A DNA stretch of 64,000 bases from Amycolatopsis roodepoortensis. Lineage in GTDB: Bacteria; Actinomycetota; Actinomycetes; Mycobacteriales; Pseudonocardiaceae. The notes beneath the pieces are model-generated. The model saw only the letters and a list, made by a program, of their open reading frames with translations. It was not told the origin of the DNA and did not search any database. The translations under genes and the position numbers were made by a program. The stretch is taken from NCBI RefSeq assembly GCF_014873915.1, contig NZ_JADBEJ010000004.1:62001-126000 (forward strand), given 5' to 3'. Shown here piece after piece: positions 7,372-17,052 of the stretch (positions are counted from its first letter, which is position 1; every line of letters starts with the position of its first letter).

Positions 7372-8388
7372 CTAGGTCTGAGCCTTCCCACCGGCATAGC
7401 GGGAGATGATCAACGCGACCAGGATGATCACGCCGTAGATCGCCTTCAGCCATTCCGGCGGCACCTGCGCCACCTGCAGCAGGTTCGTGACCGTCTGCAG
7501 GAGCAGCACGCCGGTGAGCGCCCCGACCAGCGTGCCCTTCCCACCGTCCAGTGAGACACCGCCGATCACCGCAGCGGCGAACACCTGAAGGATCAATCCG
7601 TCGCCCTGATCGGCGCCGAGCGCGCCGACGTAGCCGGTGTACGCGAGCCCGCCGAGCGCGGCCAGCACCCCGGCCACCACGAAGACACCCCACGAGATCC
7701 GGTCGACGCGGATGCCGGCGGCCCGCGCGGCCTCGCGGTTACCGCCGATGGCGTACAGCGACCGGCCGATCCGGTGATACCGCAGCCCCAGCCCGAACAC
7801 GGTGAACAGCGCCGCGGCCAGCCACACCGACATCGGCAGCCCGATGAACGTCGTCGTGGCCAGCGCGGTGAACACGTCCAGCTGGTCGAAGAGCGTCTTT
7901 CCCTGCGTGGACCCGATCTGCGTGCCGCGCAACACCGTCAGCATCGCCAGCGTGACGATGAAGGCGTTCAGCTTCAGCTTGACGATCAGGAAACCGTTCA
8001 CGAAGCCGACCGCGGCACCGGCCACCAGCACGGCGAGGATGCCCGCGAAACCGGGGATCTCCGTGCCGAAACCCGAGGACGCCACCGGGATGACCAGCAT
8101 CGCGCCGAGCGCGGGCGCCATGCCCATGGTGGATTCCAGCGACAGGTCGAACTTCCCGGTCAGCAGCACGAGCGATTCGCCCAGCACCACCATCGACAGC
8201 GCGGCCGAGGCGGACAGGATCCCGACGATGCTGCCGAAGGTCAGGAAGGTGTCACTGATCAGTCCTCCGATGATCAGCACCACGATGAGCGCCGGAATCA
8301 ACGCGAGTTCGCGCAGCCAGCGGAACTTCCGGCGCTTCGGCGGCGCCGCGAACGTCGAAGTCTTCGGATCGGTCATCAGTTCGGTCAC
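7372..8388 (-). CDS. Sugar ABC transporter permease (RbsC/BPD_transp_2 type)
   Basis: 338 residues from GTG 8388, with AAGGAG 8 bases upstream and a GTGA overlap with the ATPase stop. An ATG 12 bases later is possible. About ten hydrophobic segments are seen, plus the family loops LTGKFDLSLESTMG, LNAFIVTLAMLTVLRG and YAIGGNREAARAAGIRVDRI. It should form the membrane channel of a carbohydrate importer with the adjacent double ATPase and lipoprotein. It is the last gene of the right-hand fucose operon, so L-fucose or a related sugar is the likely cargo. Confidence 0.9.
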   Translation of the reverse strand: MTELMTDPKTSTFAAPPKRRKFRWLRELALIPALIVVLIIGGLISDTFLTFGSIVGILSASAALSMVVLGESLVLLTGKFDLSLESTMGMAPALGAMLVIPVASSGFGTEIPGFAGILAVLVAGAAVGFVNGFLIVKLKLNAFIVTLAMLTVLRGTQIGSTQGKTLFDQLDVFTALATTTFIGLPMSVWLAAALFTVFGLGLRYHRIGRSLYAIGGNREAARAAGIRVDRISWGVFVVAGVLAALGGLAYTGYVGALGADQGDGLILQVFAAAVIGGVSLDGGKGTLVGALTGVLLLQTVTNLLQVAQVPPEWLKAIYGVIILVALIISRYAGGKAQT

Positions 8389-9905
8389 CGTTCGACTCCT
8401 TCGATGTCGGCCACCAGGTCGCCGTCCGGCCAGCCCGCCCGGTGTTCGGCGACCACGGCACCGGCGCGCAGCACCAGCACCCGGTCGCTCAGACGGAGAT
8501 CGTCCAGCTCGTCGCTGACGATCAGCACCGCCTTGCCCTCCGCGCGCACCCGGTCGACGACCGCGAGCAGCGCCTCCTTCGATTTCACGTCCACCCCCGC
8601 GGTCGGGTTGATCAGCACCACCAGACGCGGATCCCCGGCCAGCGCACGGGCCAGGACGACCTTCTGCTGGTTGCCGCCGGAAAGGTCGGACACCGGCTGG
8701 TCCGCGTCGGCCGCGACGATGTCGTAGTCCCGCAACGCCTGGGCGGCCCGGCCGTAGCGCGCGCCCGGTGACGCCAGGCCACCCTTCCCCATGCGGTCCA
8801 AGATGGACAGTGTGGCGTTGTCCGCGATGGAGTGCTCCAGCACCAGTCCCTCGTGATGCCGGTCCCTCGGCACACAACCGATCCCGGCTCGGATGGCGGC
8901 CGGGATGTCGCCCGGTTTCAGCGGCTTCCCGTCCACCCGGATCGTGCCGGAGGACGGCGAACGCAATCCGTACACGGTTTCGGCGACCTGGTGCTTGCCG
9001 CTGGCGTTGCTGCCCGCGAGCCCGATCACCTCGCCGCGGTGGATCCGGAACGTCACATCCTCGAAGCCGTCACCGGAAAGCCCGTCGACGGTCAGCACCT
9101 CTTCGGCGCCCTCGTCCAACGCCTCGCGCGTGGCGGCGTCACGGACGGAAAGCCCGCCCTGCTCGCCGGTCATCGCGTCGATCAGCTCGGCACGGCCGAC
9201 CTCGGAAACCGGCGCGGTCAGGATGTGCTTCGCGTCGCGCAGCACGGTGACCGCTTGGCAGACCTCGTAAACCTCATGGAGGTGATGTGAGATGAACAGG
9301 AACGTCACCCCGTTGTCCTGCATCTGGCGCATCCGCGCGAAGAGCCGCTCGATCGCCTGGCTGTCCAGCTGCGCCGTCGGCTCGTCCAGCACGATGAACC
9401 GGGCACCGTAGGAGAGCGCCCTGGCGATCTCGACGAACTGCCGGTCCTCCACCGAAAGCTCGCCCGCCGGGGTTTCGACGTCGACCCGCACGTCCCAGGA
9501 GTCGAGCAGTTCCCGCGCCTGACGGCGCAACCGCTGCCAGCCGATCGCGAACCCCTTGCCGGACTGGCGGTTCAGGAACAGGTTCTCCGCGACGGTCAGC
9601 TGCGGTACGACCATCGCGTGCTGGTAGACGCAGGCGACCGCGCGTTTCCAGTCGTCCTGCTTGGACAAGGGCGGCGCGGGGACACCGCCGAACTCGACGT
9701 GCCCGGTGTCCGTTTTGGACAGTCCGGTGAGGATGGAGACGAGGGTCGACTTTCCCGCACCGTTGCGGCCGACGAGCGCGTGCGACTCGCCGGGGTGCAC
9801 GGTGAGACTGACGTCGGACAGCGCCACGGTGGGCCCGTAGCGTTTGCCGACGCCCTGTGCGCTGACCACCGGCACGGCGGCGGATCCGGCGGGCAGCGCG
9901 CTCAC
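8385..9905 (-). CDS. Sugar ABC transporter ATP-binding protein with two ATPase domains
   Basis: 506 residues from GTG 9905, overlapping the binding-protein stop (GTGA). Domain 1 has Walker A GRNGAGKST (about residues 42-50) and Walker B FIVLDEPTAQLD. Its signature loop is LSVEDRQFVEIARAL rather than LSGGQ. Domain 2 has a degenerate P-loop GSNASGKHQ, where His replaces the usual Ser/Thr, but an intact LSGGNQQKVVLARAL and VVLINPTAGVD. This asymmetry is normal for RbsA/XylG/MglA-type importers. It energises uptake for the permease and lipoprotein on either side. Confidence 0.92.
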   Translation of the reverse strand: MSALPAGSAAVPVVSAQGVGKRYGPTVALSDVSLTVHPGESHALVGRNGAGKSTLVSILTGLSKTDTGHVEFGGVPAPPLSKQDDWKRAVACVYQHAMVVPQLTVAENLFLNRQSGKGFAIGWQRLRRQARELLDSWDVRVDVETPAGELSVEDRQFVEIARALSYGARFIVLDEPTAQLDSQAIERLFARMRQMQDNGVTFLFISHHLHEVYEVCQAVTVLRDAKHILTAPVSEVGRAELIDAMTGEQGGLSVRDAATREALDEGAEEVLTVDGLSGDGFEDVTFRIHRGEVIGLAGSNASGKHQVAETVYGLRSPSSGTIRVDGKPLKPGDIPAAIRAGIGCVPRDRHHEGLVLEHSIADNATLSILDRMGKGGLASPGARYGRAAQALRDYDIVAADADQPVSDLSGGNQQKVVLARALAGDPRLVVLINPTAGVDVKSKEALLAVVDRVRAEGKAVLIVSDELDDLRLSDRVLVLRAGAVVAEHRAGWPDGDLVADIEGVER

Positions 9906-10939
9906 AGGTTGTTCCCCCAGAGGGCTTTGTCGTCCACGTTGTCCTTGGTGACGACGGGCGCGGGGAGCTGGTCTTCGAGGATGCCGGGCCGGACCTCGAC
10001 AACGGTGCTGCCGTGGTCGGTCGGTCCCGCCTTGAAGGTCTCCCCCGCCATCGCCTTCTTGATCCAGTACATGCCGTACTTGGCGTAGTCGTCGGCGGGC
10101 TGGGAGACGGTCGCGTCGAGTTCGCCCGCGCGGATCGCGGCGAGTTCCTGCGGGATGCCGTCGTTGCTGACCAGCACCACGTGCTTCGGGTCGCCGACCG
10201 GGAAGTAGAGGTTCTTGCGCTTGAGCGCCTGCTGCGTCGGCGCCAGGTACACGCCGCCCGCCTGCATGTACACGGCCTTGATGTCCGGGTTCGCGGTCAG
10301 CAGGCTGTCCAAACCGGAGGAAGCCTTGTCCGCCTTCCATTCGGCGGCGACCTCGAGTACCTGGACCTCCGGGTACTTGGTCTTCATGCACTGCCGGAAC
10401 GCCTCGGAGCGGTCACGGCCGTTGACCGAGGCGAGATCGCCCATGACCTGCACGACCTTGCCCGACGTCACCTTCGCGCCGATCGCCTCGCAGGCCTTGG
10501 TGCCGTACGCCTTGTTGTCCGCGCGCACCACCATCGCGACCTTGCCGCCCTCCGGCGCGACGTCGACCGCCACCACCGGGACACCCTTGTTCTCCGCCGC
10601 CTTGAGGCCCGCCACGACGGCGGCGGAGTCCAGCGGGGTCACGACCAGGCCCTTGACGCCCTGGTTGAGCAGGGTGTTGATGTCGGTGATCTGCTTCGCC
10701 GGGTCGCTGTCCGCGTTGACCGTCGGCAGCGCCTCGACGCCCTGTTCCTTCGCCTTCAGCGGTACGTAGTTGTTGTAGGCCTGCCAGAACGGCGAGGTCA
10801 GCAACGGGATCGTCGCGCCGACCTTGCCACCGCCACCCGCACCCGGCTGGGGAGCATTGTCCTTTGTGGACCCACAAGCCGACAGCGCCAGCCCGAGCGC
10901 GGTGGCCGCGGCGGCCACCTTGATCACCCTCGTACGCAC
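9902..10939 (-). CDS. Sugar ABC transporter substrate-binding lipoprotein
   Basis: 345 residues from GTG 10939, with AAGGAGG 6 bases upstream. It has a lipoprotein signal of about 21 residues ending in the lipobox LSAC, then a Gly/Pro-rich linker and a periplasmic-binding-protein-1 fold (VGATIPLLTSPFWQAYNNYV, INTLLNQGVKGLVVTPLDS, VVAVDVAPEGGKV). It is anchored outside the membrane and would capture the sugar for the adjacent ATPase and permease. Its gene lies between the transport and catabolic halves of the operon. Confidence 0.9.
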   Translation of the reverse strand: MRTRVIKVAAAATALGLALSACGSTKDNAPQPGAGGGGKVGATIPLLTSPFWQAYNNYVPLKAKEQGVEALPTVNADSDPAKQITDINTLLNQGVKGLVVTPLDSAAVVAGLKAAENKGVPVVAVDVAPEGGKVAMVVRADNKAYGTKACEAIGAKVTSGKVVQVMGDLASVNGRDRSEAFRQCMKTKYPEVQVLEVAAEWKADKASSGLDSLLTANPDIKAVYMQAGGVYLAPTQQALKRKNLYFPVGDPKHVVLVSNDGIPQELAAIRAGELDATVSQPADDYAKYGMYWIKKAMAGETFKAGPTDHGSTVVEVRPGILEDQLPAPVVTKDNVDDKALWGNNL

Positions 10940-10964
10940 CGCATCCTCCTTGATGGCAGCGAAA

Positions 10965-11726
10965 CTACTGGTGGTGGACCGGGCCGCGCGGACGCAGCCC
11001 GTACATCCCTCCGTCGACAGCGAGCGCCGTGCCGGTGGTCGAAGCCGACAGCGGGCTGGCGAGGTACACGACCGCGTTCGCGACCTCGTCCGCGGTGACC
11101 AGCCTGCCCATCGGCTGCCGGGCCGCCAGCGCGGCGCGTTCGGCCTCCGGATCGCCCGCCGCGTCGAGCAGCCTGCCGACCCAGGGGGTGTCCGCGGTTC
11201 CAGGGCAGACGCAGTTGACCCGGATCCGGTCGGCGAGGTGGTCGGTCGCCATCGCCAGGGTCAGCGAGAGCACCGCGCCCTTGCTGGCCGAGTACAGCGC
11301 GCGGTTGGGCAAGCCCGCCCACGCGGCGATCGAGCAGGTGTTGACGATCGCGGCCGACGGCGAGTTCTTCAGGTGTGGCAACGCCGCCCGCGCCAGCCGC
11401 ACCATGCCGACGACGTTGATGTCGAGCACGCGGTGCCATTCGTCGTCGCCGTTGGCGGTGACGTCGCCCTGCGCGCCGATGCCCGCGTTGTTGACCAGGA
11501 CGTCGAGCCTGCCGAACCGGTCCACGACCGCGTCGATCGCCGACCGGACCTCCTCGTCGGAGCCGACGTCGCAGCGGAATCCGGCGAGGCCTTCGGGAAG
11601 ATCACCGGGATTCAGGTCCAGCACCGCGACCTTCGCCCCGCGCGACGCGAGCAGGTCCGCGGTGGCCCGGCCGATTCCCGACGCGCCTCCGGTGACCGCC
11701 GCGACGAGGCCTTCGAACTCACTCAC
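10965..11726 (-). CDS. SDR oxidoreductase, probable 2-keto-3-deoxy-L-fuconate dehydrogenase
   Basis: 253 residues from GTG 11726, overlapping the dehydratase stop (GTGA). It is a classical SDR: cofactor loop [10 protein letters not shown], Asp in VLDLNPGD favouring NAD+, NNAGIGAQ, catalytic Ser in [10 protein letters not shown] and YSASKGAV. The C-terminus ends [16 protein letters not shown]. In the Xanthomonas-type fucose pathway an SDR encoded next to L-fuconate dehydratase oxidises 2-keto-3-deoxy-L-fuconate to the 2,4-diketo acid. Assignment to that step is by gene context. Confidence 0.85.
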   Translation of the reverse strand: MSEFEGLVAAVTGGASGIGRATADLLASRGAKVAVLDLNPGDLPEGLAGFRCDVGSDEEVRSAIDAVVDRFGRLDVLVNNAGIGAQGDVTANGDDEWHRVLDINVVGMVRLARAALPHLKNSPSAAIVNTCSIAAWAGLPNRALYSASKGAVLSLTLAMATDHLADRIRVNCVCPGTADTPWVGRLLDAAGDPEAERAALAARQPMGRLVTADEVANAVVYLASPLSASTTGTALAVDGGMYGLRPRGPVHHQ

Positions 11727-13024
11727 TTGCTTGTCTCCGTCCATTCCGGACCGTCGGGGAAGGTGAACCGGCGCAGCGTCGCGTCGTGCATCCGGGCCGA
11801 GAAACCAGGCGCGGACGGGGCGACGTAGCGGCCGTCGACGACGGCGGCCGGATCGGTGAAGTGCTCGTGGAGGTGGTCGACCCATTCGATGGACCGGTCG
11901 GCGTCGGAGCCGGAAACCGCCACGAAATCGAACATCGACAGGTGCCGGACCAGTTCGCACAGCCCGACGCCGCCGGCGTGCGGACAGACCGGGATGCCGA
12001 ACTTGGCCGCCAGCAACAGGATCGCCAGGTTCTCGTTGAACCCGCCGACCCTGGCGGCGTCCAGCTGCAGCACCGAGATCGCGCCCGCCTGCAGCAGCTG
12101 CTTGAACACCACGCGGTTCTGGACGTGTTCGCCGGTGGCCACCCGGATCGGGGCGAGCGCCTTGGCGATCGCGGCGTGCCCGAGCACGTCGTCCGGCGAG
12201 GTGGGTTCCTCGATCCAGTACGGGTCGTACGGCGCCAGCGCGGTCATCCAGGTGATCGCGGTCGAGACGTCCCAGCGCTGGTTCGCGTCGACGGCGACCC
12301 GGATGTCCGGGCCGACGGTCTCGCGGGCGAGCTTCATCCGGCGGACGTCGTCCTCCAGATTCCCGCCGACCTTCAGCTTGATCATCTCGAAGCCGTCCGC
12401 CACCGCCTGTTCGGCGAGCCGGATCAGTTTCGCGTCCGAGTAGCCGAGCCAGCCGGGGGAAGTGCTGTACGCGCGGTAGCCGTCGCGCTCGATCTTGGCG
12501 ATTCGCTCGGCGCGGCCGGGCTCGGCGGCACGGAGGATCTCCAGCGCCTCCTGCTCGGTCAGCGCGTCGGTCAGGTAGCGGAAGTCGACGAGGGAGACCA
12601 GCTCCTCCGGCGACATCCCGGCGGCGAACCGCCAGACCGGGAGGCCGGCGATCCGCGCGGCGAGATCCCACGCGGCGTTGACGACGGCGCCGATCGCCAT
12701 ATGCGCGACACCCTTTTCCGGGCCGAGCCAGCGCAGTTGCGAGTCGCCGACCAAGGCCCGCGACAGGTCACCGAGCGCGGCCGCGTCGGTGGGCACGTCC
12801 CTGCCGACGACGTGCGGTTCCAGGGCGCGGATCGCCGCGGCCTGGACGTCGTTGCCGCGCCCGATGGTGAAGGCGAGCCCGTAGCCGTCCGGACCGCCGT
12901 CGGTGTGCAGCACGACGTACGCGGCCGAGTAGTCCGGGTCCGGGTTCATGGCGTCCGAACCGTCCAGCTCCCGCGAGGTGGGGAACCGGACGTCGAGCAC
13001 CTCCATGCCCACGATCTTCGCCAT
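11723..13024 (-). CDS. L-fuconate dehydratase, enolase superfamily
   Basis: 433 residues from ATG 13024, sharing TGATG with the hydrolase stop. The N-terminus [20 protein letters not shown] and [14 protein letters not shown] match L-fuconate dehydratase as I recall it from Xanthomonas. Enolase-superfamily catalytic parts are visible: KLKVG (lysine base), the metal ligands [18 protein letters not shown] and ATGEH, and the histidine in [12 protein letters not shown]. It dehydrates L-fuconate to 2-keto-3-deoxy-L-fuconate with Mg2+. This is the most specific evidence that the cluster handles L-fucose rather than rhamnose. Confidence 0.9.
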   Translation of the reverse strand: MAKIVGMEVLDVRFPTSRELDGSDAMNPDPDYSAAYVVLHTDGGPDGYGLAFTIGRGNDVQAAAIRALEPHVVGRDVPTDAAALGDLSRALVGDSQLRWLGPEKGVAHMAIGAVVNAAWDLAARIAGLPVWRFAAGMSPEELVSLVDFRYLTDALTEQEALEILRAAEPGRAERIAKIERDGYRAYSTSPGWLGYSDAKLIRLAEQAVADGFEMIKLKVGGNLEDDVRRMKLARETVGPDIRVAVDANQRWDVSTAITWMTALAPYDPYWIEEPTSPDDVLGHAAIAKALAPIRVATGEHVQNRVVFKQLLQAGAISVLQLDAARVGGFNENLAILLLAAKFGIPVCPHAGGVGLCELVRHLSMFDFVAVSGSDADRSIEWVDHLHEHFTDPAAVVDGRYVAPSAPGFSARMHDATLRRFTFPDGPEWTETSK

Positions 13025-13884
13025 CACGCCTGCCTGACGTTCTGGCGCTGACGGCCGAGGCCGTCGATTTCGAGCTCGATGACGTCCCCTTCGCGCAGGT
13101 ATGGCTTGGGGTCCGGCTGCCCGAGGGCGACACCCTGCGGGGTGCCGGTGTTGATGAGGTCTCCGGGGCGCAGCACCATGTACTGGCTCACGTAGTGCAC
13201 GATCTCGGCGACCGAGAAGATCATGTCCTTGGTCGACGAGTCCTGCTTCTTCTCGCCGTTGACCCACAGCCGCAGGCCGAGGTCCTGCGGGTCGGGCACC
13301 TCGTCGGCGGTGACCAGCCACGGGCCGAGCGGGTTGAAGTTCTCGCACGACTTGCCCTTGTCCCAGGTGCCGCCGCGTTCGAGCTGGAACTCGCGCTCGG
13401 ACACGTCGTTCGAGACGGTGTAGCCGGCGACGTACTCCAAGGCTTCTTCGGCGCTTTCGAGGTAGCGCGCGGTCTTGCCGATGACGACGCCGAGCTCGAC
13501 CTCCCAGTCGGTCTTCGTCGAACCGCGCGGCACGAGCACGTCGTCCTGCGGGCCGACGACGACGTCAGGGGCCTTCATGAAGACGACCGGCTCGGCCGGG
13601 ACCTCGGCGCCGGACTCCTCGGCGTGCTGCCGGTAGTTGAGGCCGATGCAGACGACCTTGCCGGGCCGCGCGATCGGCGCGCCCACCCGGGCCCGCGCGG
13701 CTTCGGGACCGGCTTCGGGCAGCTCACCGGCGGCCAGCGCGGCGGCGACCCTGGCGACGCCGTCGCCCGCGAAGAAGCCGCCATCGATGTCGGCGGTCAG
13801 CGCCGAGAGGTCGCGCAGCGTGCCGTCCCCGGCACGTACGAACGGACGCTCACTTCCCGGCTCCCCGAGTCGCAACAGCTGCAC
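13024..13884 (-). CDS. Fumarylacetoacetate-hydrolase-family protein, probable 2,4-diketo-3-deoxy-L-fuconate hydrolase
   Basis: 286 residues from GTG 13884, with GAAGGGAAG upstream. The conserved core [44 protein letters not shown] and [10 protein letters not shown] (metal-binding Glu and Asp residues) marks the FAH family. In oxidative fucose degradation a member cleaves 2,4-diketo-3-deoxy-L-fuconate to pyruvate and L-lactate. It is the first gene of the right operon. A longer frame to 13929 has a poor start and the extra residues do not resemble the family. Confidence 0.87.
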   Translation of the reverse strand: MQLLRLGEPGSERPFVRAGDGTLRDLSALTADIDGGFFAGDGVARVAAALAAGELPEAGPEAARARVGAPIARPGKVVCIGLNYRQHAEESGAEVPAEPVVFMKAPDVVVGPQDDVLVPRGSTKTDWEVELGVVIGKTARYLESAEEALEYVAGYTVSNDVSEREFQLERGGTWDKGKSCENFNPLGPWLVTADEVPDPQDLGLRLWVNGEKKQDSSTKDMIFSVAEIVHYVSQYMVLRPGDLINTGTPQGVALGQPDPKPYLREGDVIELEIDGLGRQRQNVRQA

Positions 13885-13941
13885 GGATCTTCCCTTCAAG
13901 CCGAACCGCCAACAATCAACGGCTCCCACAGCAACGAACAG

Positions 13942-13952
13942 ACATCCGATGT
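13942..13952. promoter_or_regulatory. Perfect palindrome ACATCCGATGT, candidate fucose regulator operator
   Basis: Five-base arms around one base, 58 bp before the first gene of the right fucose operon and next to a GTATAC hexamer (13952-13957). A one-mismatch copy (6546-6556) lies in the divergent promoter of the left operon. It is therefore the best candidate site for the FadR-type regulator. Confidence 0.5.
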
Positions 13953-14114
13953 ATACCCGACGACCTTCCGGGAGATCTAGGGGCCGTTCGGATTTGGGTC
14001 GAAAATTGATCGGATCAGTCTTGCGAAGTCCGGGTGGCGAGACTCACAGCGGGAATAGTTACCTACTCTAAGCAAGTTGTTCCTCGCGGAACCATGACTG
14101 GGGAAGGAACGAGC

Positions 14115-15362
14115 ATGACCATCGCGCCCGAGCGAGTGGAAGAACCCGTCGCGCGGCCCGTCACGACCGGCCGCGCCCGGTTCGTCCTGATCCTCGGCGG
14201 CCTGTCCGCCTTCGGGCCCCTGTCCATCGACATGTACCTGCCCGCGTTGCCGCAGATGGCGGGCGAACTGCGCGCGGCGGACGCGACCGTCCAGCTCACG
14301 CTGAGCGCGTTCATCATCGGGCTCGCCATCGGCCAGCTGATCCTCGGACCGCTGTCCGACGCGATCGGCCGCCGCAAACCGCTCGTGGCCGGCCTCGCGC
14401 TCTACATGGTCGGCTCGATCCTGTGCGCCGTCGCCCCGACCGCCGAACTGCTCATCGCCGCACGCGGCGTCCAGGCCTTCGGCGCCGCGGCCGGCATCGT
14501 GATCGCCAGGGCGACCGTGCGCGACCTCTACTCCGGCACCGCGATGACGAAGTTCTTCTCGCTGCTCATGCTGGTCAACGGGCTCGCCCCGATCCTGGCG
14601 CCGATCATCGGCGGCCAGATCCTGAACTGGACCTCGTGGCGCGGCGTGTTCGTCTGCCTGACCGTGTTCGGCGCGCTCCTGCTCGCCGTCGTCTTCTTCC
14701 TGCTGCCGGAACCTCTTCCCGAGGAACGCCGCACCCCCGCGCGGTTCGGCTCGGTGCTGCGGAAGTACGCGAGCCTGCTCCGCGACCGCGGCTTCCTCGG
14801 CTACGCGCTGGCCTCCGGGCTGATGTTCGGCAGCCTGTTCGCCTACATCTCCGGCTCGTCCTTCGCGCTGCAAGGCGTCTACGGGCTCAGCCCGCAGGCG
14901 TACAGCCTGGTGTTCGGGCTCAACGGCATCGGCATCGTGGCCGTCGGCCAGCTGAACGGGCGCATCGTCGGCCGCTTCCCGGAACGGACCCTGCTGACCG
15001 TCGGTCTCGTCATCGCGGCGATCGCCGGATTCGGCGTCCTGGCCGCGACGGTGCTGGACCTCGGCCTGATCGGGCTGCTGATCCCGCTGTTCGTCCTGGT
15101 GTCGAGTATCGGCATGGTCGCGCCGAACGCGAGTTCGCTGGCGCTCGCCGAACAGGCGCGGTCCGCCGGTTCGGCGTCGGCGCTGCTGGGCGTGCTGCAG
15201 TTCGTCGTCGGCGGGCTGGCGACGCCGCTGGTCGGGCTGGGCGGTCCGGGCACCGCTGTCCCGATGGGGATCGTGATGGCGGCCTTCGGCGTGCTCGCGC
15301 TGCTGGCCTTCGGGACCATGACGCGGCCCGCCACGGCGGCTTTGGCGGTCGCGCGGGCGTAG
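14115..15362 (+). CDS. Bcr/CflA family multidrug efflux MFS transporter
   Basis: 415 residues from ATG 14115, with GAAGGAA about 8 bases upstream. Twelve hydrophobic segments are predicted by eye. The start FVLILGGLSAFGPLSIDMYLPALPQMAGEL is the hallmark of the Bcr/CflA drug:proton antiporters, and GPLSDAIGRRKPLVAGL is the MFS loop 2-3 motif. It would export drugs such as bicyclomycin or chloramphenicol-type compounds; the substrate is not shown. It is divergent from the fucose operon over 230 bp. A near-perfect stem at 15368-15409 follows its stop. Confidence 0.9.
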   Translation: MTIAPERVEEPVARPVTTGRARFVLILGGLSAFGPLSIDMYLPALPQMAGELRAADATVQLTLSAFIIGLAIGQLILGPLSDAIGRRKPLVAGLALYMVGSILCAVAPTAELLIAARGVQAFGAAAGIVIARATVRDLYSGTAMTKFFSLLMLVNGLAPILAPIIGGQILNWTSWRGVFVCLTVFGALLLAVVFFLLPEPLPEERRTPARFGSVLRKYASLLRDRGFLGYALASGLMFGSLFAYISGSSFALQGVYGLSPQAYSLVFGLNGIGIVAVGQLNGRIVGRFPERTLLTVGLVIAAIAGFGVLAATVLDLGLIGLLIPLFVLVSSIGMVAPNASSLALAEQARSAGSASALLGVLQFVVGGLATPLVGLGGPGTAVPMGIVMAAFGVLALLAFGTMTRPATAALAVARA

Positions 15363-15367
15363 GGGTT

Positions 15368-15409
15368 CGTGAGTGGTTAGGACGGTTCTAACCGTCCTAA
15401 CCACTCACG
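15368..15409. terminator. Palindrome with 20-bp perfect arms between convergent genes
   Basis: Arms CGTGAGTGGTTAGGACGGTT and its complement around a 2-base centre. The TAG of the convergent ferredoxin-reductase gene is inside the right arm, so the stem forms in both transcripts. A related element lies at 49827-49874. Confidence 0.75.
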
Positions 15410-16626
15410 AGTCCGTTGAGGTCAGCGGTCTTCAGCTGCTCCGCGGTCACCGTCGCGCGTCCCTCGACCAGTGCCTTCAAGGCGTCCCCGTCATCCCACT
15501 GGTTGACGTTCATCGCGGCGGTCACCTGCCCGTCCCGCAGCCAGAACGCGGTGAAGTCCCGCGCCGCGAGGTCACCCCGCACCACGAGCTCGTCACGTTC
15601 GGGATCGGCGAGACCCCGGTATTCGCAGCCGAGGTCGTACTGGTCCGAGAAGAAATACGGGCTCCGCAGGTACGGCTCGTTCTCGCCCAGCAGGTTCCCG
15701 GCGACGTGCTCGCCCTGCCACTTCGCGTTCGACCAGTGCTCGACGCGGACGCGTTTCCCGTAGCGGGGATGGAAATGCGCGGCGATGTCGCCGATGGCGT
15801 AGACGTCGGGCGCGGCCGTCCTCAGGCCGGCGTCGGCGCAGACCCCGCCGTCGTCGGACAGTTCCAGCCCGGCGGCGTGCGCGAGATCGACCCGGGGCGC
15901 GGCGCCGACGGCCACCAGCACGACGTCCCCGGGAAGCTCGTCACCACTCTGAAGACGTACACCGGTCACCCCGTCGGGACCGCCGGTGAATCCGGCGACG
16001 CCTTCACCCAGCCGCCAGTTCACCCCGTGCTCGGTGTGCAGATCCTTGAAGACGCCGGACACCTGCTCGCCCAGCACCGCGAGCAACGGTGAGCCGACCT
16101 GGTCGGCCACGGTCACTTCGGCACCGTGTTCCCTGGCGGCCGCGGCGGCCTCGGTGCCGATCCAGCCCGCGCCGACGATCACCACCCGCCGGGCGTCCTT
16201 GAACGCCGAGCGCAGCGCCAGCGCGTCGTCGAGGGTGCGCAGGGTCCGCAGTCCCGGCAGATCCCCGCCGGGCACCGGCAGCGAGCGCGGTCGGGAGCCG
16301 GTCGCGAGCACGAGCCGGTCGAATCGGTGCTCTCCGCCCGCGTCGTCGTGCACGAGGCGGGCGCCGAGCTCGATCTTGGTCGCGGTCACTCCGCTCCGGA
16401 AGGCGATGTGCTTCTCCGCGTAGAAACCGTCGTCGTGCACCCAGTCGGGTTCATCGGTGTTGCCCATCAGGAGCCCTTTGGACAACGGCGGTAGTTCGTA
16501 CGGGCGATGCGTGTCGGTGCCGAGCAGCAGGATCTCTCCCGCGTAACCGCGTTCCCGCAGCGTCCCGGCCGCCGTCGCTCCGGCGAGACCGGCGCCGACG
16601 ATGACGATCTTCCTGGGTTCGGACAT
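15397..16626 (-). CDS. FAD-dependent NAD(P)H:ferredoxin/rubredoxin-type reductase
   Basis: 409 residues from ATG 16626. Two dinucleotide-binding folds are visible: KIVIVGAGLAGATAAGTLRERGY at the N-terminus for FAD, and RVVIVGAGWIGTEAAAAAREHG at about 147-169 for NAD(P)H. The later DVYAIGDIAAHFHP binds the FAD ribityl chain, and a reductase C-terminal domain (RVEHWSNAKWQGEHVAGNLLG onward) completes it. Such enzymes pass electrons to ferredoxins that serve P450s or dioxygenases. No such partner is nearby. The last codons and stop lie in the terminator stem. Confidence 0.88.
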   Translation of the reverse strand: MSEPRKIVIVGAGLAGATAAGTLRERGYAGEILLLGTDTHRPYELPPLSKGLLMGNTDEPDWVHDDGFYAEKHIAFRSGVTATKIELGARLVHDDAGGEHRFDRLVLATGSRPRSLPVPGGDLPGLRTLRTLDDALALRSAFKDARRVVIVGAGWIGTEAAAAAREHGAEVTVADQVGSPLLAVLGEQVSGVFKDLHTEHGVNWRLGEGVAGFTGGPDGVTGVRLQSGDELPGDVVLVAVGAAPRVDLAHAAGLELSDDGGVCADAGLRTAAPDVYAIGDIAAHFHPRYGKRVRVEHWSNAKWQGEHVAGNLLGENEPYLRSPYFFSDQYDLGCEYRGLADPERDELVVRGDLAARDFTAFWLRDGQVTAAMNVNQWDDGDALKALVEGRATVTAEQLKTADLNGLVSG

Positions 16627-16807
16627 CCATGACCTCCCAAGCAGTCCCTCCCCCGGACGCTACTCCCGTACCGCCACTTCCGGCCTAGCGAGAACGGAAG
16701 TCGATCACGATACGAAGGATCGGTTAACCCATCAGTAGGAATGTCGGGTAACCCGCGTCACGGCCCCGAAAGCGGCTCGTCCCAGCCTCGGACGAGAAAG
16801 GGAGATC

Positions 16808-17041
16808 ATGGGATACGGGAGGATGAGGACGTTGACACCCCGGGACGAATGGTCGGTCGGCTGCCGGGATCTCGCGGGCAGGCGCAGAGACGTGACGGTG
16901 TTCGTGAGCAGCGACAAGATCGTGCTCGTGGCGCCGCCCGGAGAGGCCGCCGTGCTCGGGCCGCTGGACGTGGGGCGCCTGCGCGCCGCGCTCCGCGACG
17001 CCGTGGTCGCGGTGGCCGAACATCCGGATCACCATGAATGA
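16808..17041 (+). CDS. Small conserved-looking protein, unknown
   Basis: 77 residues from ATG 16808, with AAGGGAG 4-5 bases before it. It reads as one compact domain: LTPRDEWSVGCRDLAGRRRDVTVFVSSDKIVLVAPPGEAAVLGPLDVGRLRAALRDAV. This is a beta-rich half followed by a helix, with no signal peptide and one cysteine. Family not recognised. It precedes the SDR-fusion gene by 58 bp and may share its promoter region. Confidence 0.6.
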   Translation: MGYGRMRTLTPRDEWSVGCRDLAGRRRDVTVFVSSDKIVLVAPPGEAAVLGPLDVGRLRAALRDAVVAVAEHPDHHE

Positions 17042-17052
17042 CAACTACCGTT

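Noticed and set aside
8397..8877. Extended permease frame upstream of 8388
   Set aside because: It runs inside the ATPase gene in another frame; the GTGA overlap with AAGGAG marks the real start.
13977..15404. 475-codon minus-strand frame over the Bcr/CflA gene
   Set aside because: Gln/Arg/Glu-rich shadow translation with no domain; the plus-strand MFS protein is unambiguous.
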